This document shows, piece by piece, positions 38,402-47,168 of a DNA stretch of 64,000 nucleotides. This stretch comes from JAKAWQ01 sp035509315 (GTDB taxonomy: Bacteria; Pseudomonadota; Alphaproteobacteria; Acetobacterales; Acetobacteraceae), in the NCBI GenBank assembly GCA_035509315.1, contig DATJLS010000022.1, forward strand, positions 1-64,000. The letters are read 5' to 3'. Under the pieces are notes generated by a model, which was not told where the DNA came from, searched no databases, and worked only from the letters and a program-made list of their open reading frames with translations. The stretch's first letter is position 1; every line of letters begins with the position of its first letter. The translations under genes were made by a program, and so were the position numbers.

Positions 38402-38598
38402 TGCGCGTACGGCCGGAAAAGTCCAAGAAGAAAAATGAAAAAACGATTGCTTCAATGGAGCATTTTCCGGCATGGTTTGGAGTATGATGGTTGAGGAGAG
38501 CGCGCAGGCACGGCGTTTGCGTGCAGCGCCTTCCGAGCCGGAATCCAATACAAATTTTCCCGATTGATCCTCCGTGTGAAAATGAGGTGCTTGGCCGC
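38402..38598. other. A/T-rich leader before terminase genes
   Basis: About 200 bases lie between the hairpin and the terminase start. The part 38418-38445 is A-rich (AAGAAGAAAAATGAAAAAAC), and TATGAT at 38483-38488 could be a -10 box for the late genes. A cos or pac site is often found next to the terminase small-subunit gene; none can be proven here. Confidence 0.35.
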
Positions 38599-39099
38599 AT
38601 GCGTGTTCGCAAAGAGGCGCGTGCGCGCTTTCTGAAGGTGCTTGCTGCCACCGGCAATGTCACGCTTGCCGCAGTTGCTTCAGAGTTGCCGCGCGGCAGC
38701 CTTTATCACTGGCGCGAGCGTGACAGGAACTTCGCTGCGGCATGGGCCGAGGCGATCGAGGCGGCGACCGATGCCCTCGAGGCGGAGGCGCGGCGGCGGG
38801 CGATTGAAGGGGTTGAGACGACGATCGTGCAGGGCGGACGGCTGGTGCGGGATGACGAGGGAAATCCGTTGACGATCCGGCGCTATTCCGACAGCCTTCT
38901 GGCGCTCCTTCTGCGCGCGCATCGGCCGGAGAAGTATCAGGCTGAGAAATATCAGGCCGAGAAGTATCGCCAGAGATCGGCACCCGGATCAGCCGAGCCC
39001 GAGCCGCGGAAAGTTTCGTTCACGATGAGGATCGGCGATCCGCCGCAGGATGACGAAGACAAGCCCGTTCGGCCCGGCGATGAAGGAACCGGAGGCTGA
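38599..39099 (+). CDS. terminase small subunit-like protein
   Basis: The 166-residue DNA-recognition subunit has an HTH-like N-terminus (F-L-K-V-L-A-A-T-G-N-V-T-L-A-A-V-A, then G-S-L-Y-H-W-R-E-R-D), followed by A-W-A-E-A-I-E-A-A-T-D and Y-S-D-S-L-L-A-L-L-L-R-A-H-R-P-E-K-Y, the usual end of this family. A 15-base unit repeated in tandem (38927-38971) gives Q-A-E-K-Y copies near the C-terminus. ATG 38599 is preferred with GAGGTG ten bases upstream; GTG 38587 is an alternative. It overlaps the large-subunit gene by 50 bases. Confidence 0.8.
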   Translation: MRVRKEARARFLKVLAATGNVTLAAVASELPRGSLYHWRERDRNFAAAWAEAIEAATDALEAEARRRAIEGVETTIVQGGRLVRDDEGNPLTIRRYSDSLLALLLRAHRPEKYQAEKYQAEKYRQRSAPGSAEPEPRKVSFTMRIGDPPQDDEDKPVRPGDEGTGG

Positions 39100-40504
39100 C
39101 TATGTCCGGCCATGGCTTTACCCAAGGCAGCTTGCGGCGATTTTCCATGGCGAACGCTATGGGATCGTCGAGGCGAGCACCAAGGCGGGCAAGACTGTCG
39201 CCTGTCTGGTGTGGCTCGTCGAGCAGGCGATGCACGGCGGCGAGGGGCAGGCCTTCTGGTGGGTGGCGCCGGTCTATGCGCAGGCGGAGATCGCGTTCCG
39301 GCGTATGAAGATCGGGCTGCCGAAGGAATATCGTGTTGTGAATGAAACGAAGCTCACCGTGACGCTCGCGAACGGAGCGGTGATCTGGTTCAAGTCCGGC
39401 GAGAAGCCTGACACTCTCTATGGCGAGGATGTGGGTGCCGCGGTGATCGATGAGGCATCGCGCGTGCGGGAAGAGGCATGGCACGCGATACGCTCGACGT
39501 TGACGGCAACGCAGGGACCGGTTCGGATCATCGGCAATGTCAAGGGGCGACGGAACTGGTTTTACCACCTTGCCAGGCGTGCCGAGGGGGGCGAGCCCGG
39601 CATGCGATATGCGCGGCTGACGGCGATGGATGCGGTGGAGGCGGGCGTGCTGAACGCGGCGGAAGTGCAGGATGCCGAGAGAGCATTGCCCGCCGCGGTG
39701 TTTCGCGAGCTTTATCTTGCCGAGGCCAGCGATGACGGAGCCAACCCGTTCGGGCTCGATGCGATCGCGGCGTGCGTGACGGACATGAGCGCTGCTGCCC
39801 CGATATGCTGGGGCTGGGATCTTGCCAAGAGCCGCGATTGGACCGTGGGCATCGCGCTCGACGCGGAGGGAGGTGTGTGCCGGCTCGAACGCTGGCAGGC
39901 ACCATGGCAGGAGACGATTGCGCGCGTGCGCGAGGCGGCGGGCGAATTGCCGGCACTGGTGGACGCGACGGGCGCGGGTGACCCCGTGCTCGAGGCGCTG
40001 CAGCGGGGAGGCGCCGGCAATTTCGCGGGGTTCAAGTTTTCGGCGACGAGCAAGCAGCAGCTCATGGAAGGTCTGGCGGTGGCGATTCAGCGCCGGGAGC
40101 TCAGGTTTCCCGATGGGGTGCTTCGCGCCGAACTCGACAGCTTCGCGTTCGAGTACACCCGGACGGGCGTGCGCTATGCGGCGCCTGAGGGAGTGCATGA
40201 CGATTGCGTGTGCGCGCTGGCGCTGGCCTGGCGCAAGGCGCGTGAAGCCGAACCGGCTTCCGGCGTACTGGGCTGGATGATGCGGGTTCTAGCAGAGCAG
40301 CGGGAAACTTCGAATCCCAAGGCGCCGGAACCGCGCGGAAACGAAGGGACGCTGGCGATGAACGATACGGGAGCGGATCTCTATGCGGCCGCGCGGCAGA
40401 GGCTCGGGCTCGATGCGCGATGGCTATGCGCGCGCTGCGGTGGCGTGATCGGCGGGAGCCGCGTGACGGATGGCGTGCAGAGCTGGCATCCGGAATGCCG
40501 ATGA
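39050..40504 (+). CDS. terminase large subunit with C-terminal zinc-ribbon-like tail
   Basis: The 484-residue packaging motor has an ATPase with Walker A-like E-A-S-T-K-A-G-K-T-V and Walker B A-A-V-I-D-E-A-S. A nuclease follows, with D-L-A-K-S-R-D-W-T near residue 262 and H-D-D-C-V-C-A-L-A-L-A near its C-terminal acidic group. An extra C-terminal segment carries W-L-C-A-R-C-G-G and H-P-E-C, a likely zinc finger. It cuts and pumps DNA into proheads through the portal encoded next. The start at 39050 is tentative; ATG 39080 also fits. The stop overlaps the portal start (ATGA). Confidence 0.9.
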   Translation: MTKTSPFGPAMKEPEADYVRPWLYPRQLAAIFHGERYGIVEASTKAGKTVACLVWLVEQAMHGGEGQAFWWVAPVYAQAEIAFRRMKIGLPKEYRVVNETKLTVTLANGAVIWFKSGEKPDTLYGEDVGAAVIDEASRVREEAWHAIRSTLTATQGPVRIIGNVKGRRNWFYHLARRAEGGEPGMRYARLTAMDAVEAGVLNAAEVQDAERALPAAVFRELYLAEASDDGANPFGLDAIAACVTDMSAAAPICWGWDLAKSRDWTVGIALDAEGGVCRLERWQAPWQETIARVREAAGELPALVDATGAGDPVLEALQRGGAGNFAGFKFSATSKQQLMEGLAVAIQRRELRFPDGVLRAELDSFAFEYTRTGVRYAAPEGVHDDCVCALALAWRKAREAEPASGVLGWMMRVLAEQRETSNPKAPEPRGNEGTLAMNDTGADLYAAARQRLGLDARWLCARCGGVIGGSRVTDGVQSWHPECR

Positions 40505-42042
40505 ACGACAGGGGCCCTGGCGCACCCGGAAGCTGGTGGACGGGAAAAGCACGGGGGTTCCTCGCGAACACGTTCGGGGCACCCCGCCGACAAGTCGGCG
40601 GGGACCCCGTCGCGGGGGCCTCGCCGCGCCTGAAACCGGGAGCGGTGCAGAGTGCTGTCGTCCCCGCAGGGAGGCCGTTGTCGGGAGGTGCGCGCGCACC
40701 GATCGATCCTTACGGATGGAGCGGCGGACAGGACTCGCAATACCGGACGGGGCGGGCCGAGACGCCGCCTTCGGTGCTGAGGGATGTCGATATCGGAACG
40801 AACTTCTTCTCGCCGTTCCAGCCGGTCCGTCCCTTCGCCCCGCCTGCGGGGAATTATGCGAGGGAGTGGGATTACCCAGTTGGCGTCAATCTCGACTATC
40901 AGCCGAGGCGGCTTGCGCTGATGCCGCAGCTTCGGCTGATGAGCCAGAGCTGGGGATTGCTGCGCGCGGTGATCGAGACGCGCAAGGACCAGATTCTTTC
41001 CGTGCCCTGGGACATCACGGGGCGTGGAGGCAAGGATGGCGGAAAGCGTGCTGCGGAGATCCGCGAATTCTTCCGCAGGCCCGACCGCAAGAACCGTTTC
41101 CCGCGCTGGGCGCGGCTGCTGCTCGAGGATTTGTTCGTGATCGATGCGCCGGCACTTTATGTGTGGCGGACCGCGGGCAGCCACCCCTATGCGCTGGAAG
41201 TGATCGACGGGGCGACCATTTTGCCCCTTGTCGACGATGCAGGACGGCGGCCGGATTATCCGAGCGCCGCCTTTCAGCAGATCATCAAGGGGCTGCCGGC
41301 GATCGACCTGACCGAGCGTGAGCTGATCTACGCGCCGATGCGACCGCGGCCAGAACTGCCGGTCTATGGCTATTCGCCGGTCGAGCAGATTTATCTGGAA
41401 GCGACGGAAGGCATAAGACGCACGCTCTATCAGCTCGATTTCTGGACCGAGGGCACGCTGCCCGAGCTGATGATCACCGTGCCGGATGGCTGGACGCCGC
41501 AGCAGATTGCGATGTTCCAGGCGAGTTTCGATGCGTTGATGAACGGCAATGCGGCGCTCAAGAGCCGGGTGCGCTTCGTGCCGGGCGGGATGAAGCCGTT
41601 CGACATCAAGAATGCGAATGGTGAAGCGTTGAAGAGCGACTACGACGAATGGTTGGCGCGGCTTGTCTGCTACGCCTTCAGTGTGAACCCGCAGCCCTTT
41701 GTGAAGGAGATGAATCGTGCCACCGCGCAGGTGGCTGACGATACGGCCAAGGAAGAGGGGACGCAGGCGCTGCAAGCCTGGTTCAAGGGCGAAATCATGG
41801 ACCCTTTGATCCAGGACGTGTTCGGCGCCGAGGAGCTGGAGTTCGTCTGGCAGAGCAAGCCGGAGGCGGATCCGATGGCGCAGGCGGAGCTTGCGCAGAT
41901 TCACGTCCGCAACGGGATTCGCAGCATCAATGAGGTGCGCGCGGAGATGGGGCTTGCCCCGGTACCGGAGGGCGAGGCGCTGCGTGTCTATACGGCGGCG
42001 GGGGCAGCACCACTCGCGGTGGTGGCGAAGGAGGGAGCGTGA
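40501..42042 (+). CDS. phage portal protein
   Basis: The 513-residue protein resembles DUF935/SPP1-type portals: L-R-A-V-I-E-T-R-K-D-Q-I-L-S, then G-Y-S-P-V-E-Q-I-Y-L, W-T-E-G-T-L-P-E, F-V-P-G-G, and a C-terminal N-G-I-R-S-I-N-E-V-R. Twelve copies would form the DNA port at the capsid vertex. The first 75 residues are Gly/Arg/Pro-rich without homology, and the DNA there holds a 9-bp perfect inverted repeat (40582-40603). GTGA overlap links it to the next gene. Confidence 0.88.
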   Translation: MNDRGPGAPGSWWTGKARGFLANTFGAPRRQVGGDPVAGASPRLKPGAVQSAVVPAGRPLSGGARAPIDPYGWSGGQDSQYRTGRAETPPSVLRDVDIGTNFFSPFQPVRPFAPPAGNYAREWDYPVGVNLDYQPRRLALMPQLRLMSQSWGLLRAVIETRKDQILSVPWDITGRGGKDGGKRAAEIREFFRRPDRKNRFPRWARLLLEDLFVIDAPALYVWRTAGSHPYALEVIDGATILPLVDDAGRRPDYPSAAFQQIIKGLPAIDLTERELIYAPMRPRPELPVYGYSPVEQIYLEATEGIRRTLYQLDFWTEGTLPELMITVPDGWTPQQIAMFQASFDALMNGNAALKSRVRFVPGGMKPFDIKNANGEALKSDYDEWLARLVCYAFSVNPQPFVKEMNRATAQVADDTAKEEGTQALQAWFKGEIMDPLIQDVFGAEELEFVWQSKPEADPMAQAELAQIHVRNGIRSINEVRAEMGLAPVPEGEALRVYTAAGAAPLAVVAKEGA

Positions 42043-42281
42043 GCGAGCGAGCGGAGGAGATGCGGCTTTGCCGGCACATGCATGTGGATGGGGCAAAGCT
42101 TTCATTCCGCTATACGCTGAGCGACGGTAGCTTCGTCGGCGAGATCGACATCGCGGCGCGCGGCGGGATGACGATGATGCAGATGCTCGCCTACGACCTC
42201 CTGCAGGTGACGAGCGCCTGGGTGGAAAGCGATGAGACGCCGGAGACGAATGCCGTGCCCTTGATGAAGGGATTGGCGTGA
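42039..42281 (+). CDS. small phage protein, unknown function
   Basis: The 80-residue protein overlaps the portal stop (GTGA). It reads M-R-L-C-R-H-M-H, F-R-Y-T-L-S-D-G-S-F-V-G-E-I-D-I-A-A-R-G-G, then an amphipathic M-M-Q-M-L-A-Y-D-L-L. It may be a small beta-strand protein attached to head assembly. No family is recognised. After it come 209 bases without a gene before the protease start. Confidence 0.6.
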   Translation: MSERAEEMRLCRHMHVDGAKLSFRYTLSDGSFVGEIDIAARGGMTMMQMLAYDLLQVTSAWVESDETPETNAVPLMKGLA

Positions 42282-42490
42282 GGATCTGAAAACCTCTGAA
42301 GTCGGTTTCGAAATAGTAATCATGGCGCTGCCGGGTCGTGCAAAGTGACATCGCGCACGACGGAAGCGGAGTGAGAGCGTGATGACCGGAGGTCTGAATC
42401 ACGCGGGAAAACAGATGGCGAGAGCGGGATGGGTGAGCGTGAGCGAACGCAACCCGCGCGAGTGAAACAGCAATTTTCTGGAGTGGCGTG

Positions 42491-43942
42491 ATGGTTGGGT
42501 TTTACCTGCCGATCGCGAAGATCGATCGTGAGCAGAGGATGGTGTGGGGATATGCCTCCACGCCGACACGCGATCTGGATGGAGAGGTGATCGCGCTCGA
42601 GGCGATCCGCGGGGCGTTGCCGGATTACATGCAATGGCGAAATGTTCGCGAGATGCATCAGCCGAGCGCAGTGGGCGTGGCCGAGGAGGCGAATATCGAC
42701 GGCAAGGGTCTCTATCTCGGGGCCAGGATCGTCGATGACGAAGCGTGGAAGAAGGTTCTCGCGGAGGTCTATAAAGGTTTTTCAATCGGCGGCAACGTGA
42801 CCGAGCGCGACGGAAGCACGGTAACCGGCCTTGAGCTGATCGAGATTTCCCTTGTCGATCGGCCGGCAAATCCGGATTGCCGGATCGAGGTGATCAAGGC
42901 CGCGCATGCGGACGGGACCGCCGAGGCGGAGGCGCCGGCCGAGGAGGCGGACTTTGCCGATCCGGGGTACCTTCCGGATGGGCGCAAGCGCTATCCGATC
43001 GATACGGAAGACCATATCCGCGCGGCCTGGAGCTATATCCATCGGCAGCGGGATGCGGCCGAATATACGGCCGAAGAGCTCGCTGCAATCGAGCAGCGGA
43101 TCATTGCGGCATGGCGGCTTGTGATCGACCCGGCGGGGCCGAGGGCGGCCGGCACGATTTCACCAGGAGTGACGAGGATGGCGGAAGGCGATGTGGGCAA
43201 GCGCGCGCCGGCTGGCGCGCATGCGGGACATCTGAAGAAGGCGGTGCGGCATCTCGGCGAGGCGCACAAAAGCCTGAGCGCCGGCTTGACGTGCATGGCG
43301 AGCGCGGAACGTGCGCTCGGCCAGGATGAGGCAGAGGACGGAATGAATGCGTCGGCGCAGCTGGCGCGCGCGAGGCAGCTTTTGGAGCGGGCGCAGGAGC
43401 AGCATGTGCTTGCGCACCATCACATGGCTGCGGCGCTTGGGGCGGCCTCGGCCGGGCATGTGGGCGAGCGCGGAGAGGAACCGGGCGATGAGGAAACCGG
43501 GATCTATGAACCTGGAGGCGGGCTAATGCCGTTCGGGCTCGACCACATGACCGGGGGGAACGTGCCGGACTATGAAGCGGACAGGCCCTATCCGGGGAAG
43601 GCCGCGCGAGGCGTGCTGACGAAGCGTGAGGCGGAAGCGCTGGCCGAGGCTGCTTATCTGCGCGGAAAGGTCGAGGCGCTCGAGAAAATGCCGGCTTCTC
43701 CGCGCGCGAAACTCTTCGCCGTGCCGCGCGGCGCGTTCGGGGTCAGCGAGGCCGACGAGACGAGCACCATGGAGAAGCTGCTCAAGGGCGTCAATCTCGA
43801 TGCGGTGGAGCCGGCGCAACGTCAGGCCGCCGGTGCCCGGCTGATCGGCAACATGATCGCCAATGCGGGGATTTTTGCGCGGCCGGTGATTGGCGATCCA
43901 AGCTTTCGTGGCGGCGCGGGTGCCGGACGTTCGGGCCGATAA
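42491..43942 (+). CDS. prohead protease, probably fused to a scaffold-like C-terminal part
   Basis: The first ~150 residues match the HK97-type prohead protease fold (XkdF-like): D-G-E-V-I-A-L-E-A-I-R, catalytic-type His in M-H-Q-P-S-A-V-G, Ser in K-G-F-S-I-G-G, and E-I-S-L-V-D-R-P-A-N-P. The 483-residue length leaves more than 300 residues. These contain a histidine-rich helical stretch (E-Q-H-V-L-A-H-H-H-M-A-A-A) and a coiled-coil-like L-T-K-R-E-A-E-A-L-A-E-A-A-Y-L-R-G-K, followed by a Gly-rich end. That looks like a scaffold module covalently joined to its protease. ATG 42491 has GGAG seven bases upstream. The capsid gene follows. Confidence 0.8.
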   Translation: MVGFYLPIAKIDREQRMVWGYASTPTRDLDGEVIALEAIRGALPDYMQWRNVREMHQPSAVGVAEEANIDGKGLYLGARIVDDEAWKKVLAEVYKGFSIGGNVTERDGSTVTGLELIEISLVDRPANPDCRIEVIKAAHADGTAEAEAPAEEADFADPGYLPDGRKRYPIDTEDHIRAAWSYIHRQRDAAEYTAEELAAIEQRIIAAWRLVIDPAGPRAAGTISPGVTRMAEGDVGKRAPAGAHAGHLKKAVRHLGEAHKSLSAGLTCMASAERALGQDEAEDGMNASAQLARARQLLERAQEQHVLAHHHMAAALGAASAGHVGERGEEPGDEETGIYEPGGGLMPFGLDHMTGGNVPDYEADRPYPGKAARGVLTKREAEALAEAAYLRGKVEALEKMPASPRAKLFAVPRGAFGVSEADETSTMEKLLKGVNLDAVEPAQRQAAGARLIGNMIANAGIFARPVIGDPSFRGGAGAGRSGR

Positions 43943-43954
43943 GGAGACATGAGA

Positions 43955-45556
43955 ATGCTGAACAATGAGATCATCTCGGCCCTGCTCGCCGACGACGGCT
44001 TCATCAAGGGTCTCGGCGGCAGGCTTGGGACCATCGCCAAGGCCGACACGATTGCCCAAGGCACGGGGTTGCTCTGGTTCGACCTGCGGCCGGTGGTGCA
44101 GCTTCTCTATCCGTTCCAGGAATTGATTCCTGAGATCAGCCGGCTTCCGCGCGTTTCGGCCGATGGCGGCAATGCCTTTCACTGGAAGCGCATCACCGCG
44201 ATCAATCCGGGGGCGATCGCGCTTGGCGTGAGCGAAGGCAATCGCGGTGGGCGGATCGCGATTACCGAGGAGGATCAGCAAGCGAGCTACAAGACGCTCG
44301 GGCTCGAAAGCTCGGTCACGTTCGAGGCGCGGCTGGGCGCGGAGAATTTGACGCCGGACGCGCTCGGGGTTGCGGTGCAATCGACGCTGCGCAGCGTGAT
44401 GATCGGCGAGGAGCAGGCGCTGATCCTGGGCAATGCGAGCACGCCACTCGGCACCACGCCGACGCCGACGCTCGCGGCTGGGGGAACCACCGGGAGCTGG
44501 GCGGCCGGCACTGCCTTCGTGGCGTGCGTGGCACTCTCGGGCTATGGCTGGCTCAATACCACATCCTGGAACAGCGCCACCGCGACGGGGGGCGTGCCGG
44601 GCCAGATCACCAAGACCAATGCCGATGGCTCGGTCGATAGTTTCGGTAGCGGATCGGCAAGGCCGAGCGCAGCGGCGAGCGTGACGGTGAGCGCCAACCA
44701 GGTGGTGACGGCGACGGTTGCGCCGGTGCCGGGAGCGGCGGCCTATGCCTGGTTTGCCGGGACGGCCAGCACCTCTCTCTTTTTCCGCGGCATCAGCACC
44801 TCGAACCAGGCGGTGATTGGCGGGCCCGGTGCGGGCACGAACCAGCCCCTGACATCGCTTCAGACGAACGGGGTCTTCCAGGACAACTCGACGAATCTTT
44901 TGCTGCCGGACGGCGTGCTCTCACAGATTTTCGGCAGCGTGTTCGGCGCCGCGCCGGGCACGGCGATGGCAACCAACCCGAATCTGCCGAGCAATGTTTC
45001 GCTGAGCGGCGGCGGTTCCCTGATCTACACGGCGCCGGCGGGCAATGGCGGACTGACCATTTCAGGAACGAACATCGCCGAGTTCGATGCCGTGCTGCGC
45101 GCGGCCTATGACCAATACAAGCTCGGGTTCGACCGTATTCTGATGTCCGCGACCGATATTCAGAACTTCATGGGGACGATGCTAGGGCAGAATGCAGCGG
45201 CGGCGTTCCGTATTCTCTTCGATGCGGATGCCGAGACCGGACGGATCGTCGCCGGGCGGCGGGTGACCAGCTATCTCAACAAATGGTTTGGCAATACACT
45301 CGATATCGAAGTGCATCCGTTCCTGCCGCCGGGGACGATTCTGTTCTGGTCCGATCGCACACCGTATGAACTGGCAGGCGTGCCAAACCTGCTCGAGGCG
45401 CATGTGCGGCAGGATTATTACCAGATCCAGTGGCCGTTCCAGAGCCGGCGCTACGAATACGGCGTTTATTGCGACGAGGTGTTCGCCTGCTATTTCACGC
45501 CGGCCTTCGCGGCGATCACCAACCTCAATGCGCCTTCCGGTATTGTGAGCCTCTGA
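43955..45556 (+). CDS. major capsid protein with an Ig-like insertion
   Basis: The 533-residue protein sits where the capsid gene is expected, after the protease. N-terminal helices (N-N-E-I-I-S-A-L-L-A-D-D) precede F-H-W-K-R-I-T-A-I-N and W-P-F-Q-S-R-R-Y-E-Y-G near the end, patterns seen in large HK97-like capsids. Residues about 225-330 hold an Ig/fibronectin-like insert (A-S-V-T-V-S-A-N-Q-V-V-T-A-T-V-A-P-V, Y-A-W-F-A-G-T) and a Gly-Thr-rich region, probably exposed on the shell. ATG 43955 has AAGGAG eight bases upstream; ATG 43949 is closer to it. Confidence 0.75.
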   Translation: MLNNEIISALLADDGFIKGLGGRLGTIAKADTIAQGTGLLWFDLRPVVQLLYPFQELIPEISRLPRVSADGGNAFHWKRITAINPGAIALGVSEGNRGGRIAITEEDQQASYKTLGLESSVTFEARLGAENLTPDALGVAVQSTLRSVMIGEEQALILGNASTPLGTTPTPTLAAGGTTGSWAAGTAFVACVALSGYGWLNTTSWNSATATGGVPGQITKTNADGSVDSFGSGSARPSAAASVTVSANQVVTATVAPVPGAAAYAWFAGTASTSLFFRGISTSNQAVIGGPGAGTNQPLTSLQTNGVFQDNSTNLLLPDGVLSQIFGSVFGAAPGTAMATNPNLPSNVSLSGGGSLIYTAPAGNGGLTISGTNIAEFDAVLRAAYDQYKLGFDRILMSATDIQNFMGTMLGQNAAAAFRILFDADAETGRIVAGRRVTSYLNKWFGNTLDIEVHPFLPPGTILFWSDRTPYELAGVPNLLEAHVRQDYYQIQWPFQSRRYEYGVYCDEVFACYFTPAFAAITNLNAPSGIVSL

Positions 45557-45559
45557 GCC

Positions 45560-45871
45560 ATGCGGGTGCGAGTGCCGGAGGGGGTGACAGCGGTCTCGGC
45601 CCGGCAGCAGGAATTCACCCCGGATCGGTTCGGAATCATTACCGTTCCGGACGATCTCGGGGTGTATCTGCTCGGGCTCCGCGCCGGGTTTGCGGTGGCG
45701 GGAGAGCGATCGCCATCGGCGGGAGCGGCGATGCTCTCGGCGGCGGGGAAGCCGACGGCCGCCGGTCTCGGGCCTTCTCCGCCCGGGCGCGAGGGGGAGG
45801 CGGGAAAAGCGCGGAAAGCCGGCGATGCGGAGCGATTTCGGCCCCCGGCTTCCGGCCAGGGGAAAGCGTGA
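45560..45871 (+). CDS. small phage head protein, unknown function
   Basis: The 103-residue product has a folded first half (V-R-V-P-E-G-V-T-A-V-S, I-I-T-V-P-D-D-L-G-V-Y-L-L-G-L-R-A-G-F) and a disordered Gly-Pro-Lys second half. Short proteins at this place, after the capsid gene, are often decoration or head-completion proteins, but none is recognised. Its TGA shares its last base with the ATG of the next gene. Confidence 0.55.
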   Translation: MRVRVPEGVTAVSARQQEFTPDRFGIITVPDDLGVYLLGLRAGFAVAGERSPSAGAAMLSAAGKPTAAGLGPSPPGREGEAGKARKAGDAERFRPPASGQGKA

Positions 45872-46704
45872 TGGCAGATCCGCGCGATCTCACGAACCTT
45901 AGTGCGGTCAAGGCCTTCATTAGCCCGCCGCTGGCGGGAACGAGCGCTTCGGATGCGGTGCTTGCAATGCTGATTTCCGGCGTGAGCCGGTCGATCGAGG
46001 CTTATCTCGGGCGTGAACTGATGGCGCAAAGCCGGACGGAGATGCGCAACGGCACCGGGCAGACGAGCCTGGTGCTCAGGCATTTCCCGCTGATCGGGGT
46101 GGCGAGCGTTGTTATCGATACGAGGCGGATCCCGGCGGCCGGGGTTCCGCCGACGCAAAGCCGGGACGGCTACACGTTCGACGACCGTTTCCTTTATCTC
46201 TCACCGGGAATTGTCGGGTTTCCGCAGCGATTCGTGCGCGGGGCGCAGAATGTGCAGGTGGTCTATTCGGCGGGCTTCGTTACGCCGGGAATGATTGCCG
46301 TGGCAGGGCTGCCGGCATGGGCGCCGAGCACGGAATTCGCGGAGAACGCGGAAGTGGCGGCGAACGGCCTCGTCTTCACGACGAGCGCCGGCGGGACGAG
46401 TGGTGTGGGCGAGCCTGCCTGGCCGGCGCAGCTTGGGGCGAGCGTGGCGGATGGAAGCGTGACGTGGCAAGCGACGGCCATGGCGGTGGGGTTGTTTCCG
46501 GGCGCGCCATTGCTGCCGCAAGGAATTGCGGTGGCGTGCATGCAGCAGGTGGCTCTGACGTTCAAACAGCGCACGCGGGTGGGCGACAGCGGGACAGGCG
46601 AAGGCCCGCAGCGCGTGAGCTACATGAACCAGGCGCTGCACCCGACGACGCTTGCGATGCTCGAACCCTACCGGGATTGGGCGTTTCCGGGGGATGTGTT
46701 CTGA
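45871..46704 (+). CDS. head-tail connector-like protein carrying a recurrent 60-residue module
   Basis: The 277-residue protein has a gp6-like connector start (V-K-A-F-I-S-P-P-L, D-A-V-L-A-M-L-I-S-G-V-S-R-S-I-E-A-Y) and end (M-L-E-P-Y-R-D-W-A-F). Between residues 147 and 207 lies an inserted W-A-P-S-T-E-F module ending G-S-V-T-W-Q-A, also found in the sheath, fibre and tailspike of this prophage. It probably joins head to tail. Starts and stops overlap by one base (TGATG) on both sides. Confidence 0.7.
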   Translation: MADPRDLTNLSAVKAFISPPLAGTSASDAVLAMLISGVSRSIEAYLGRELMAQSRTEMRNGTGQTSLVLRHFPLIGVASVVIDTRRIPAAGVPPTQSRDGYTFDDRFLYLSPGIVGFPQRFVRGAQNVQVVYSAGFVTPGMIAVAGLPAWAPSTEFAENAEVAANGLVFTTSAGGTSGVGEPAWPAQLGASVADGSVTWQATAMAVGLFPGAPLLPQGIAVACMQQVALTFKQRTRVGDSGTGEGPQRVSYMNQALHPTTLAMLEPYRDWAFPGDVF

Positions 46705-47168
46705 TGGCGCTTGGACGTGAACCCATCTACGCGGCGCTGTTTTCGCAAATCGGCGCGCTCTTGCTGGCACCGGCAGGCCCGTTCAACTATGCGGGGCGGC
46801 GGCCGGTTTCGATGAGCGCGCTTGCTGTCGAGCAATATCCGGCCTTCATCCTGGTGGAGAAAGGCGAGGAGTACGGCAGGGGCCGGCTCTTCGCGCCGGC
46901 CAAGGTGACGCTGCGTGCCGATCTCTTCATCTATTCGCTGCAGGGCGAAGTGCCGGACGAGAGCGATGTGAGCATGCTGAATGGGCTTGCCGATGCGGTG
47001 GAAGATGCCGTGCAGGCGGCATGCGGGCCAACCGCGCAGAACACGCTGGGCGGACTGGTGGCCGAGGCATGGATTCTCGGGCGGCAGGTGGTGACGCCGG
47101 GTTCCTACGCGCAGCGGCAGTCGGAGCAGGTAATGGCCCTCGCGATAACGCTGCCGCACTCCCGATGA
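46704..47168 (+). CDS. phage head-tail joining / tail completion protein
   Basis: The 154-residue protein has the pattern of small completion proteins: P-I-Y-A-A-L-F-S-Q-I-G-A-L near the start, E-Q-Y-P-A-F-I-L-V-E-K, A-D-L-F-I-Y-S, and a helix D-V-S-M-L-N-G-L-A-D-A-V-E-D-A-V-Q-A-A. Position between connector and Gp37 supports a tail-terminator role. Overlaps on both sides (TGATG, ATGA) show it is part of the operon. Confidence 0.6.
   Translation: MALGREPIYAALFSQIGALLLAPAGPFNYAGRRPVSMSALAVEQYPAFILVEKGEEYGRGRLFAPAKVTLRADLFIYSLQGEVPDESDVSMLNGLADAVEDAVQAACGPTAQNTLGGLVAEAWILGRQVVTPGSYAQRQSEQVMALAITLPHSR

Noticed and set aside
38927..38971. Tandem repeat as a possible CRISPR or regulatory array
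   Set aside because: The units are directly joined without spacers and lie in the terminase reading frame.
40582..40603. Hairpin as a transcription terminator
   Set aside because: It lies inside the portal coding region of a long operon and has no T run.
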